Shown in pieces: positions 18,355 through 27,043 of a DNA stretch of 64,000 bases (within the stretch, counting starts at the first letter, position 1; each line of letters opens with the position of its first letter). The translations under genes and the position numbers were made by a program. Under the pieces are notes generated by a model that was not told where the DNA came from, did no database searches, and saw only the letters and a program-made list of their open reading frames with translations. The stretch is taken from assembly GCF_029581275.1 (NCBI RefSeq), contig NZ_CP120742.1:780501-844500 (forward strand), written 5' to 3'. The DNA is from Micromonospora sp. WMMD1155. GTDB taxonomy: Bacteria > Actinomycetota > Actinomycetes > Mycobacteriales > Micromonosporaceae.

Positions 18355-19938
18355 TCAACGGTAACCGGCGCCCACCACGTTGGCCTGCACCGCGTTCTCG
18401 GTCGCGTCGGACGGATAACCGGCGACCATCGCGCCCTCGTAGAAGGTGCCGGCGCTCAGGTTCGCGCCGCCGTCGGGCTTGCAGCAGTCACCACCACTGC
18501 CCAGGATGATCGCGCCCTGCTTCTTCATCGGGCTGTACCCGGCCGGGAGCGAGCCGTCGTACAGCGTGTAGAGGCTGCCGGACTGCGCGTCGCTGCCCTT
18601 GATGGCGAAGCGGGTGGTGCCGTTGTTCTTCAGCGTCGCGGTGACGAACTTGCTGGTGAACGCGCGCTGATTCGGGTTCCAGGTCTGGCTGCCACCCGGG
18701 AAGAGGCCCCACTCCAGGTCCGCCTGCACCCATGGGCCGCTGCCGGAGCAGCCGCCGAACCAGCACTGCTTGCTGAAGTTGATGGCGTCCATCGCCCCGG
18801 CGGCGTCGGCTTTGCGCGTCGTCTCGCTGTTGCCGTAGTCGAAGCAGCACCCGCTGTTGACGTGGGTGCCGCTGGTGACCATGTACATGCCCTCGGGAGC
18901 GGCGCCGGTCGGCACTCCGGTGAGGTGCCCGTCGCGCCAGTAACTGTTGCCCGGGTTGATGTAGAGCGAGTACGCCTTGGCCCCGCCCACCGTCAGCGAC
19001 TCCGACGTGGCGATCGCCGGCTTGCTCTGCGGTGAGCCCGGCACCACGCTGGATCCCTGGTACCAGAGGTCGTTCCCGCGACCGGACTGGTCGAAGACGA
19101 CGGTGATCACGCAGGTGGTACCGGCGCAGAAGGAGTCCTGCGTGGCCGCGACGGCGGTGCCGCCCGCGGCGGACACCGCGATGTTGCGGGTCGTGTTGTC
19201 CGACGAGCGCCGCACCTGGTAGAGGTTCCCGGAGTACGCCGCGAAGAGGGCCCGCGTCGTGCTGTGCGCCGCGATGCACGGGGTGCCGCCGGAGGCGTAG
19301 ATGTCGCACGGGCGCGCGCCGCTCGGCGGTGGGGTGGTCGGCGGTGGCGTCGTCGGCGGGGTGCTCGGCGAGCTCCACTGCTGGTTCGCGCCGCCGTTGC
19401 AGGCCCAGAGGATGATCTTGGTGCCGTTCGCGGTGGCGGCGGCGTTGGCGTCGAGGCAGAGCCCGGACTGCACGCCGGTGATGGTGCCGTTGCTGTTGAC
19501 GTTCCACTGCTGGTTGTTCTGACCGTTGCAGTCCCAGATGATCACCTGCGTGCCGTTGGTGGTGCCCCGGCCGTTGGCATCCAGGCACTTGTTGCCGTAC
19601 ACCGTGAGCTGCCTGCTCGACGTCCAGGTCCAGGTCTGTCCGGCGCTGCCGTTGCAGTCCCACAGCTGGGTCTGGGTGCCGTTGGTGGTGCTGGAGTTCG
19701 GCACCTCCAGGCAGCGACCGGACTGCGTACCGACGATGGTGCTGCTCTGCCCCGGCTCGATCGCCGCGGCCACGGCCGCGGCGGCCTCAGTGGTGAAGGG
19801 TGCGGTGGCGGGCATGCTGCCGTAGCTGACGAGGACGCCGACCAGGGCAGCGGCCAGAAAGGTCAGACGTCGGACGCGGCGGCGTCTCGGGACGGGATCG
19901 GGGCCCGTTGCGGGCCCATCGGGGGACGGGGTTCGCAC
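18355..19938 (-). CDS. Secreted GH54 alpha-L-arabinofuranosidase with N-terminal CBM13
   Basis: The 527-residue protein has a positively charged N-region, a membrane-spanning signal (about 25-55), a CBM13 (about 63-192) with repeated LWDCNG/QQW motifs, a Thr/Pro linker and a GH54 catalytic domain (about 205-527), recognised by PCDIYASGGTPCIAAHSTTR, the paired Cys of SGCCFDYGN and the C-terminal GGDCCKPDGG. Fungal and bacterial AbfB enzymes of this family usually carry CBM42; the ricin-type module in front is a different design. The start is GTG 19938 with GAGGAG six bases upstream. The promoter bears the GCGAATCGATTCGC operator. Confidence 0.88.
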   Translation of the reverse strand: MRTPSPDGPATGPDPVPRRRRVRRLTFLAAALVGVLVSYGSMPATAPFTTEAAAAVAAAIEPGQSSTIVGTQSGRCLEVPNSSTTNGTQTQLWDCNGSAGQTWTWTSSRQLTVYGNKCLDANGRGTTNGTQVIIWDCNGQNNQQWNVNSNGTITGVQSGLCLDANAAATANGTKIILWACNGGANQQWSSPSTPPTTPPPTTPPPSGARPCDIYASGGTPCIAAHSTTRALFAAYSGNLYQVRRSSDNTTRNIAVSAAGGTAVAATQDSFCAGTTCVITVVFDQSGRGNDLWYQGSSVVPGSPQSKPAIATSESLTVGGAKAYSLYINPGNSYWRDGHLTGVPTGAAPEGMYMVTSGTHVNSGCCFDYGNSETTRKADAAGAMDAINFSKQCWFGGCSGSGPWVQADLEWGLFPGGSQTWNPNQRAFTSKFVTATLKNNGTTRFAIKGSDAQSGSLYTLYDGSLPAGYSPMKKQGAIILGSGGDCCKPDGGANLSAGTFYEGAMVAGYPSDATENAVQANVVGAGYR

Positions 19939-20001
19939 GAGGTGCTCCTCGGAGTCGCGGAGGTGGGGGGTTGTCGACGCGCCAGGGCGAGGGTGGTGTC
20001 G

Positions 20002-20050
20002 GCGAATCGATTCGCAAGAAATCGTAGGATCTTTATTTCATTCATGTCAA
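20002..20050 (-). promoter_or_regulatory. GH54 promoter with LacI-type operator GCGAATCGATTCGC
   Basis: On the minus strand TTGACA (20050-20045), an 18-base spacer and TACGAT (20026-20021) are followed five bases later by the perfect 14-base palindrome (20015-20002), placing it over the start site. Layout and many bases match the promoter at 22,005-22,052. Confidence 0.8.
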
Positions 20051-20119
20051 TGAATGCTGTTGGCGGGAGATGCGCCGGCCGCCCGACGAGCGGCCGACGC
20101 ATCACCTCCCCCGAGGCAT

Positions 20120-21955
20120 CTACCGCCCCAGCAGCCGCCACGTCTGGTTCAACGGGCTGCCCTGGTTGACCGCTCGGCAGGGCCACTGGTGGACCAGCGC
20201 GCCGGCCGCCGTGGAGACCGCGTTGACATCGACGCACTTGCCACTGTGTCGGGCGACGAGTTGGTAGTCGTGCGAGTCGTTGCCCGAGTACGTCACCTTG
20301 CGCAGCGTGAACTGCTGGTTGGAGCTGTTCAGGCAGGTCCACTGGTGCACGGCCGCGCCGTCGGCGGTGGACACGCCGCTGACGTCGAGGCACTTGCCGC
20401 TCTGCTGGTTGACCACGGTGTACGTGTTGGCCACTCCGGCGACCGGCCGGAAGTTCCAGAGCTGCTGGTCACCGCCGTCGCAGATGTTCTGCTGCTGGAC
20501 GTTGCCGTCGGCCGCGCTCAGACCGGGGTTGTTCAGGCACTGCTGGGAGTGCTGCGCCACGGCCACCGACTGGAAGCCACCCTCAGAGGGTGGCAGCAGT
20601 GTGAGCGTGTAGGTGTCGGTCTGGTTGGAGTACGGCAGGGTGACGGTGGCGTTGTTGTTGGACACGTTCACCACGCTGCTGGAGACCGTGACCGGCCCCT
20701 GGACGGCACCGCCGTTGTTGTGCGGAATGCGCTGGGTGAGCACCCGGACCTGGTTGTTCTGCACGATGCCGCTGGTCGTGTCCAGGCGTTGCAGGTTGAC
20801 GGTCAGGTTCCCGGTGGTACGACCACCACCGACCAGGACCTTCGCCGAGCCGGTCGTCTTCGTGGCGTACGCGTCGAACGACTGACTCGGGGTCACACCG
20901 ACGATCTGCCCGGTCTGCGAGGCGTAGAAGCGGTAGTTCCACCACTCGCCCTTGGGCTGGTGCTGTCCGGCCGAATTACGGATCAACAGGTTGCCGAGGT
21001 CGTTGTGCAGGCTGCCCCCGCTGGCCCAGTTCGCTCGCAGGCCGTCCGCCCGGGCCCGCTCCAGGCGCGCGATGTACCACGCGCCGTCGGCCGGGTTCTG
21101 CTCGTCGGGGGCGCCGTACTCGTTGATCTGGTACGGACGCGGGTGGGCGATGCCGCGCGGGTCGAGGGTGGCGTTGGCCGCGGCGACGTTCGCGACCGGG
21201 TCGCCCGGCAGCGAGTGCCAGCTGATGATGTCCGGCACCGTGTTGGTCGAGCGAACGAAGTCCAGGTACTGGTTCCAGAAGGTGTGCGTGGTCGACGGCA
21301 CGCAGGCGCAGCTCGGTCCGACGATGAGCTGGCTGGGGAACTCCGCCCGGATGCGCTGGTAGGTCCGGCGCCACAGTTCGAGGTACTGCGAGATCGGGCG
21401 GTTCCAGAAGATGGTGATGTTGGGTTCGTTCCAGATGTCCCACTGCACCGACAGCCCGGACGCCCGGACGTCGCCGATCAGGCGGGTCAGGAAGTTGTCG
21501 TAGTCGGTCCAGTTGCCGTTGTCGCCGGGGAAGCGGGAGATCCCCGCGCCGTCGGCACCCCACAGGTCGTGCGGCAGGATGATGAACTGCCCGCCGAGGG
21601 CGTTGGTCCGACGCGCCTGGGCGAGGGTGGAGTTCCAGCGGCGGTCGTAGGTCCCGCCGACCCAGCCGCTGCCCGGGAGCTGTGCGCCGCCGGCACGCAT
21701 GTACTGGAACTCGACGTCCCGGTAGAAGTGGTCGGCCGGACCGCCGGCGTTCTCGGTCATGCCGTAGATCCAGCCGGAGGCGCGGTAGGTCGGCGCACCG
21801 CTGGTCGAGGAGAAGTTGACGCTGATCGACTCGTCGGCGGCCTGGGCGGGGGACGGGGCGACGGCGACGGCGGTCGTGGCGGCGAGCAGACCGACCACGA
21901 GTCGGGCGACGATCGCACCGGCTCGTCCTGACCTGCCGCGGGACGGGGTTTTCAC
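20120..21955 (-). CDS. Secreted clan GH-A glycosidase (GH39-like) with C-terminal CBM13
   Basis: The 611-residue protein has a signal peptide (to about residue 39), a TIM-barrel glycosidase (about 45-340), a beta-sandwich (about 345-450) and a CBM13 (about 465-611). Clan GH-A catalytic glutamates are Glu177 in WDIWNEPN (acid/base) and Glu279 in YQINEYG (nucleophile). The family is most like GH39, which includes beta-xylosidases and arabinose-releasing enzymes; GH79 or GH5 cannot be excluded by eye. Start GTG 21955 follows AAGGAG. It shares its operator with the GH54 and ABC genes, which suggests arabinose-bearing substrates. Confidence 0.8.
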   Translation of the reverse strand: MKTPSRGRSGRAGAIVARLVVGLLAATTAVAVAPSPAQAADESISVNFSSTSGAPTYRASGWIYGMTENAGGPADHFYRDVEFQYMRAGGAQLPGSGWVGGTYDRRWNSTLAQARRTNALGGQFIILPHDLWGADGAGISRFPGDNGNWTDYDNFLTRLIGDVRASGLSVQWDIWNEPNITIFWNRPISQYLELWRRTYQRIRAEFPSQLIVGPSCACVPSTTHTFWNQYLDFVRSTNTVPDIISWHSLPGDPVANVAAANATLDPRGIAHPRPYQINEYGAPDEQNPADGAWYIARLERARADGLRANWASGGSLHNDLGNLLIRNSAGQHQPKGEWWNYRFYASQTGQIVGVTPSQSFDAYATKTTGSAKVLVGGGRTTGNLTVNLQRLDTTSGIVQNNQVRVLTQRIPHNNGGAVQGPVTVSSSVVNVSNNNATVTLPYSNQTDTYTLTLLPPSEGGFQSVAVAQHSQQCLNNPGLSAADGNVQQQNICDGGDQQLWNFRPVAGVANTYTVVNQQSGKCLDVSGVSTADGAAVHQWTCLNSSNQQFTLRKVTYSGNDSHDYQLVARHSGKCVDVNAVSTAAGALVHQWPCRAVNQGSPLNQTWRLLGR

Positions 21956-22004
21956 GGGCGGCTCCTTGGTGGGGCGTGGGGGACGCTCTCCGGAGGCAGC
22001 ACTT

Positions 22005-22052
22005 GCGAATCGATTCGCAGGGATCGTAGGACCGGGCACTGAACCGTGTCAA
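22005..22052 (-). promoter_or_regulatory. GH39-like gene promoter with LacI-type operator
   Basis: On the minus strand TTGACA (22052-22047), an 18-base spacer and TACGAT (22028-22023) are followed four bases later by GCGAATCGATTCGC (22018-22005); the symmetry extends to 16 bases (22004-22019). Confidence 0.8.
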
Positions 22053-22103
22053 TGAATTGACAACCGGATGACGGCTGTGTTTCCGCGTCCACCCGCATAG
22101 CTC

Positions 22104-22163
22104 TTGACCACTGGTTGCGGACCGCCTTATCTTCGTGCGAACCGATTCGTCGAATCGATTCGC
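22104..22163 (+). promoter_or_regulatory. ABC-operon promoter with two tandem LacI-type operators
   Basis: TTGACC (22104-22109), a 17-base spacer and TTATCT (22127-22132) form a strong promoter. Two operator copies overlap by one base just downstream: GCGAACCGATTCGT (22137-22150, two mismatches) and TCGAATCGATTCGC (22150-22163, one mismatch). Confidence 0.82.
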
Positions 22164-22241
22164 CTCCTGGTCGGGCCCCGCCCGGCCCGCGACTGTCACA
22201 CCACCCCGCCCCCTGACGATCGACTCGAAGTGAGGCACCAC

Positions 22242-23480
22242 ATGACCGGACTCAGTCGTCGGCGGCGCCTGGCCGCCGTCGCCGTGATAGCCCTCGCCGC
22301 AGCGACCGGCAGCGCCTGCTCGTCATCCTCGGATCAGCCCGCCGACGGCGGGGCCTACCTCGTCTGGGACCCGTACCCCCAGTTCGCCGACGACTCCGAG
22401 TGGGTCGCGCTGCTCAAGAAGTGCGGCACCTCGGCCGGTGTGACGGTCGAGCGGACCGGCTACGACACCACCGACCTGACCAACAAGGCGCTGCTCGCCG
22501 CCCAGCAGGGAAACTCGCCGGACGTGCTGATCGTCGACAACCCGGTCATCTCGACACTGGCCGAGGCCGGCGCGCTCACCACCACCGACGACAACAAGCT
22601 CGACGTGTCGTCGATGGAGAAGAACCTGCTCGGCGCGGGCCAGAGCGAGGGCAAGACGTACGGGGTGCCGATCGGCGCGAACACCCTCGCCCTCTACTAC
22701 AACAAGGACGTCCTCACCGCCGCCGGTGTCGACCCCGCCGCCGTCACGGACTGGGCCTCGCTGAACGAGGCGCTGGGCAAGGTCAAGGCCAAGGGGAAGA
22801 AGGGCATCACCTTCTCCGCGATCGGCACCGAGGAGGGCAGCTTCCAGTTCCTGCCCTGGTTCTGGGGATCCGGCGCCCAACTGACCAGTCTGGACTCACC
22901 GCAGGCGGTGGCCGCGCTGACCCTCTGGACGGACTGGCTCAAGCAGGGCCACGCACCGAACTCGGTCATCAACAACACCCAGACCACGAGTTGGCAGGAG
23001 TTCGCCACCGGCGACTACGCCTTCGCCGAGAACGGCACCTGGCAGCTGGCCAACGCGGAGAAGCTCGGCTTCGCGTACGGCACGATCGCGATCCCGGCCA
23101 GCACGGGCGGGCCCGCCCCGGCACCCACCGGCGGTGAGTTCGTCTCCATCCCGGTGCAGGAGAACACCGGACGGTACGACACCTCGCAGAAGCTCGTCGC
23201 CTGCCTGACCAGCGCCGACAACCTCCTCACCACCGATACCACCCTCTCCTACGTCGCACCCGTCGCCGCCGTCCAGGATCGGCAGGCGACGGCGGACCCC
23301 AAGCTCAAGGTCTGGGTCGAGGCGGTTCGGGCGGCCAAGGGCCGCACCGGCGACAACCTCGGCACGAAGTACCCGAAGATCTCCGAATCGCTGTGGACCG
23401 CCGTGCAGGCGGCCCTCAGCGGCGGGAAGTCACCGGGAGAGGCGCTGGCCGCCGCGCAGGCCGCAGCCACGAACAAGTAG
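22242..23480 (+). CDS. Sugar-binding lipoprotein of ABC importer
   Basis: The 412-residue solute-binding protein starts at ATG 22242 (GAAGTGAGG upstream); the open frame back to 22104 is the promoter and operators. The signal peptide ends in TGSAC, a slightly atypical lipobox, followed by a Ser-rich linker. NSPDVLIVDNPV and ALYYNKDVLTAAGVDP are typical of family-1 sugar-binding proteins. First gene of a four-gene operon with two permeases and a glycosidase; the imported sugar is presumably an arabinose-containing di- or oligosaccharide (inference from co-regulation with GH54). Confidence 0.9.
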   Translation: MTGLSRRRRLAAVAVIALAAATGSACSSSSDQPADGGAYLVWDPYPQFADDSEWVALLKKCGTSAGVTVERTGYDTTDLTNKALLAAQQGNSPDVLIVDNPVISTLAEAGALTTTDDNKLDVSSMEKNLLGAGQSEGKTYGVPIGANTLALYYNKDVLTAAGVDPAAVTDWASLNEALGKVKAKGKKGITFSAIGTEEGSFQFLPWFWGSGAQLTSLDSPQAVAALTLWTDWLKQGHAPNSVINNTQTTSWQEFATGDYAFAENGTWQLANAEKLGFAYGTIAIPASTGGPAPAPTGGEFVSIPVQENTGRYDTSQKLVACLTSADNLLTTDTTLSYVAPVAAVQDRQATADPKLKVWVEAVRAAKGRTGDNLGTKYPKISESLWTAVQAALSGGKSPGEALAAAQAAATNK

Positions 23481-23498
23481 GCGAGCCGAAGCGACCCC

Positions 23499-24470
23499 AT
23501 GGCCCCCACGACAGAGACCCCCACCGCCGTACGAGGCCAGGGTGAGGCGGCGACCGCCGCCCCACCCGGGTCTCCCCCGTCCCGAGTCCGCCGGCGAAAC
23601 CGGTGGCCGGCATGGGGCTTCCTGGCACCCGTGACCGTCTACCTGGCGGCCTTCTACGCCTACCCGCTCTACCGCAATGTCGAGTTGAGTCTGCGGGAGT
23701 ACACCGTCCGCTCGTTCGTGCAGGGCGGCGCGCCCTTCGCCGGCCTGGACAACTACCGGACCGTGCTGACCGATCCGGCCTTCGTGCCGACGCTGACGCA
23801 CACAGTGGTCTTCACCGGCGCGTCACTCGCCTTCCAGTTCACCATCGGCATGGCCCTCGCGCTCTTCTTCCACCAGCACTTCCCGCTGTCGCGCACCCTG
23901 CGGGCGCTGTTCCTCGTACCGTGGCTGCTGCCGTTGATCGTGTCGGCGTCGACCTGGTCGTGGCTGCTCAACAGCGACTCGGGGTTGGTCAACTCCGCGC
24001 TCGGCGTGGTGGGCGTCGACCCGGTCAACTGGCTCACCTCGCCGGGTTGGTCGCTCACCTCGGTGATCATCGCGAACATCTGGATCGGCATCCCGTTCAA
24101 CCTGGTGGTGCTCTACAGCGGGCTGCAGGCGATCCCGGCCGAGGTGTACGAGGCATCCGCCCTCGACGGCGCGACCGGGTGGCAACGGTTCTGGGCGATC
24201 ACCTTTCCGTTGCTGCGCCCCGTCTCCGCGATCACGCTGCTGCTGGGGTTGATCTACACGCTGAAGGTCTTCGACATCATCTGGATCATGACCAAGGGTG
24301 GACCGACCGGCTCGTCCGCGACGCTCGCCACCTGGTCGTACCGGCTCGGCTTCGGCAACCTGCTGCCCGAGTTCGGACCGGGAGCGGCCGTCGGCAACCT
24401 GCTCATCGTGATGGCCCTGATCGCCGGGCTCGTCTACATCCGGATCGAGCGAAGGCAGCACCTGCGATGA
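23499..24470 (+). CDS. Carbohydrate ABC transporter permease, MalF type
   Basis: This 323-residue membrane protein has a Pro/Arg-rich cytoplasmic N-terminus of about 40 residues, six membrane segments and the EAA loop EVYEASALDGATGWQ..ITFPLL. It starts 18 bases after the lipoprotein stop and overlaps the next permease by four bases (ATGA). No ATPase gene accompanies it. Confidence 0.92.
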   Translation: MAPTTETPTAVRGQGEAATAAPPGSPPSRVRRRNRWPAWGFLAPVTVYLAAFYAYPLYRNVELSLREYTVRSFVQGGAPFAGLDNYRTVLTDPAFVPTLTHTVVFTGASLAFQFTIGMALALFFHQHFPLSRTLRALFLVPWLLPLIVSASTWSWLLNSDSGLVNSALGVVGVDPVNWLTSPGWSLTSVIIANIWIGIPFNLVVLYSGLQAIPAEVYEASALDGATGWQRFWAITFPLLRPVSAITLLLGLIYTLKVFDIIWIMTKGGPTGSSATLATWSYRLGFGNLLPEFGPGAAVGNLLIVMALIAGLVYIRIERRQHLR

Positions 24471-25291
24471 CCCAACCAACGCCACGGGCCTGGTGGAAGA
24501 CCGGCGTCGGCCTGGTCCTGACCGGGCTGATGCTCTTCCCCGTCTACTGGATGATCAACGTGTCGTTCACCAGGGACCAGGACATGCGGGCCACTCCCCC
24601 GCACCTGATCCCCACCAACGGCACCCTGGACGGCTACCGGGCGGTGCTCGACCAACAGTTGCCCTACCTCGGCACCAGCTTCCTGGTCGGCCTCGGCACC
24701 GTCGCGCTGACCCTGGCGCTGGCCGCCCCGGCCGGGTACGCGCTGGCGAAGCTCCGGCCTCCCGGCGGCCCGGCGTTGAGCTTCGTGCTGCTGATCGCCC
24801 AGATGATCCCGGGAATCATCATGGCGATGGGCTTCTACGCCATCTACCTCAGCCTCGGCGTCCTGAACACGCTGCCCGGCCTGATCCTGGCCGACACGAC
24901 ACTCGCGGTGCCGTTCGCTGTCCTGATCTTCACGGCCTTCATGTCCGGCATCCCCGACGAACTGCTCCAGGCCGCCGTGGTCGACGGCGCCGGCCGGCTA
25001 CGGACCTTCTGGTCCGTCGTACTGCCGGTCAGCCGCAACTCGATCGTCACGGTGTCACTGTTCGCGTTCCTGTGGTCCTGGTCGGACTTCATCTTCGCCT
25101 CGACCCTCACCGGTGGCGGCGACCACCAGCCGATCACCCTCGGCATCTACCACTACATCGGCAACAACAACCAGCAGTGGAACGCCATCATGGCGACCGC
25201 TGTCGTCGCCTCCATCCCCGCCGCCGCGCTGCTGGTCCTGGCCCAGCGCTACGTCTCGATGGGCGTGACCGCCGGCGCCGTCAAGGACTGA
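24467..25291 (+). CDS. Carbohydrate ABC transporter permease, MalG type
   Basis: The 274-residue membrane protein starts at ATG 24467, overlapping the upstream stop; the same frame is open from 23,603 but only as a shadow of the first permease. The EAA motif is ELLQAAVVDGAGRLRTFWSVVLPV. It forms the second half of the channel for the importer. Confidence 0.92.
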   Translation: MTQPTPRAWWKTGVGLVLTGLMLFPVYWMINVSFTRDQDMRATPPHLIPTNGTLDGYRAVLDQQLPYLGTSFLVGLGTVALTLALAAPAGYALAKLRPPGGPALSFVLLIAQMIPGIIMAMGFYAIYLSLGVLNTLPGLILADTTLAVPFAVLIFTAFMSGIPDELLQAAVVDGAGRLRTFWSVVLPVSRNSIVTVSLFAFLWSWSDFIFASTLTGGGDHQPITLGIYHYIGNNNQQWNAIMATAVVASIPAAALLVLAQRYVSMGVTAGAVKD

Positions 25292-25323
25292 CCACCCGCA
25301 CCACAGAAAGGCACCCGCCACCC

Positions 25324-27036
25324 ATGACCGTCGCCCCGTCCGGTCCGGAGTTCGGAATCCAGGACATCCCCTTCAGCTACCGAGGATCCTGGTTCAACCT
25401 CTCCCCGGTGGTAGCCGAGAAGACGTACGCCGACGATCTGCACCTGGTCTCCCACCAGACCGGTCTGCACCCCGTACTGCGCCTCGCCCCCACGGTCCCC
25501 GACACCACTGTCGTCGCCACCCCGGCGCTGCTGACCTGGCGCAGCGGCGGCGACCGGATCGAGGCCGTCTACGACGGGCCGGACACCCTGCGGATCCGGG
25601 GACGGCGGCTCGGTCTGCGGGTGGCCGCGGCGGCCGGCACCCTGACCCCGTTCAGCGGCACCTACCTGTATCTCGACCCGGTCGACGGGTCACACGTGTT
25701 CACCTCGTACGAGACCGGTCGCCGCTACCGGGTCACCGTGCTCTCCGGCACCCTCGCGCGGACCGACGGCGTGGAGGCGCTCGGCACCGCCGACCGGTCC
25801 CTGGACCTCCCCGCCGACCAGCCCTGGGAGATCGCGATCGAGGAGTACGCGACCGCCCGCCGCCGGTACGACGGGTCCGTCCCGTTCGAGCGGTTGTGCC
25901 GTGACCGGCTGACGGAGTTCACCACGTTCGTCGACGCGATCGCCCCGTGGCGGAGCCCGGACACACCGGCAGCGGAACTGGCCGCGTACGTCCTGTGGTC
26001 GGCGACCGTCGCCCCGGCGGGCTTCGTCGGCCGCCCGGCCGTCCTGATGTCCAAGCACTGGATGGACAAGGTGTGGAGCTGGGACCACTGCTTCAACGCC
26101 ATCGCCCTGGCCGCCGGAGAGCCCGAGCTGGCCTGGCACCAGTTCCACCTGCCCTTCGACCACCAGGACGAGGCCGGCGCCCTACCCGACTCGATCACCC
26201 ACTCCGAGGTCCTGCACAACTACGTCAAGCCCCCCATCCACGGCTGGGCGCTGCGCCACCTGCGTCGACTCCTCCCGCAGCAACCGGACCGGGCGGCGCT
26301 GGCCCAGACGTACGACCGGCTGGCCCGCTGGACCCGGTTCTGGCTCGACGCACGGCGGGCACCCGGTCAGGACCTACCCCACTACCAGCACGGCAACGAC
26401 AGCGGCTGGGACAACGCGACCACCTTCGACGACGGCCGGGTCCTCCAGACAGCCGACCTGGCCGCATTCCTGGTCGCGCAGCTCCGCTGCCTGGCCGACC
26501 TCGCCGGCGAGCTGGGTGAGCCCGCCGACGAGTGGTCCCGGGAGGCCGACCGGATCTGCGCGGCGATGCTGCACGACCTGTGGGACGGCGAACGGTTCCT
26601 GGCCCGCAGCCCGCACACCGGTCAGCGGCGGGCGAGCCGCAGCCTGCTCGACCTGATGCCCATCGCACTCGGCGCGGACCTGCCCGCGCCGGTCGCCGCG
26701 ACCCTGGCGCGCGGCGTCGAAGCGCACCTGACCACGCACGGGCCGGCCACCGAGCCGACCGACTCGGCCCACTACCTCGCCGACGGCTACTGGCGTGGCC
26801 CGATCTGGGCGCCCTCCACCGTCCTGGTCGAGGACGGTCTGCGGCGGGCCGGGCAGACCGGGATCGCCGACGAGATCAGTCGACGGTTCCTCGCGCTGTG
26901 CGAGAAGTCCGGTTTCGCGGAGAACTTCGACGCCGAGACCGGTGCCGGCCTCCGGGACCGCGCGTACACCTGGACGGCCAGCAGCTACCTCATCCTGGCG
27001 GCCGCCCAGGAACAACGGCGTGGCACCGGCGGGTAG
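25324..27036 (+). CDS. Cytoplasmic (alpha/alpha)6-barrel glycoside hydrolase (MGH1/GH63-like)
   Basis: The 570-residue protein has no signal peptide, so it acts inside the cell. An N-terminal beta-domain (about 1-190) precedes the (alpha/alpha)6 barrel (about 215-565) with KVWSWDHCFNAIALA, HGNDSGWDNAT and GYWRGPIWAPS, motifs shared by GH63 glucosidases, mannosylglycerate-hydrolase-like and glycogen-debranching relatives. It starts at ATG 25324, 32 bases after the permease stop, so it is the last gene of the importer operon and should cleave the imported oligosaccharide. The bond it cuts is not predictable from sequence by eye. Confidence 0.8.
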   Translation: MTVAPSGPEFGIQDIPFSYRGSWFNLSPVVAEKTYADDLHLVSHQTGLHPVLRLAPTVPDTTVVATPALLTWRSGGDRIEAVYDGPDTLRIRGRRLGLRVAAAAGTLTPFSGTYLYLDPVDGSHVFTSYETGRRYRVTVLSGTLARTDGVEALGTADRSLDLPADQPWEIAIEEYATARRRYDGSVPFERLCRDRLTEFTTFVDAIAPWRSPDTPAAELAAYVLWSATVAPAGFVGRPAVLMSKHWMDKVWSWDHCFNAIALAAGEPELAWHQFHLPFDHQDEAGALPDSITHSEVLHNYVKPPIHGWALRHLRRLLPQQPDRAALAQTYDRLARWTRFWLDARRAPGQDLPHYQHGNDSGWDNATTFDDGRVLQTADLAAFLVAQLRCLADLAGELGEPADEWSREADRICAAMLHDLWDGERFLARSPHTGQRRASRSLLDLMPIALGADLPAPVAATLARGVEAHLTTHGPATEPTDSAHYLADGYWRGPIWAPSTVLVEDGLRRAGQTGIADEISRRFLALCEKSGFAENFDAETGAGLRDRAYTWTASSYLILAAAQEQRRGTGG

Positions 27037-27043
27037 GCCGGAG

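Noticed and set aside
22104..22241. An earlier TTG start for the sugar-binding lipoprotein
   Set aside because: That TTG is part of the -35 box, and the stretch holds the -10 and operators. ATG 22242 with RBS and signal peptide is the start.
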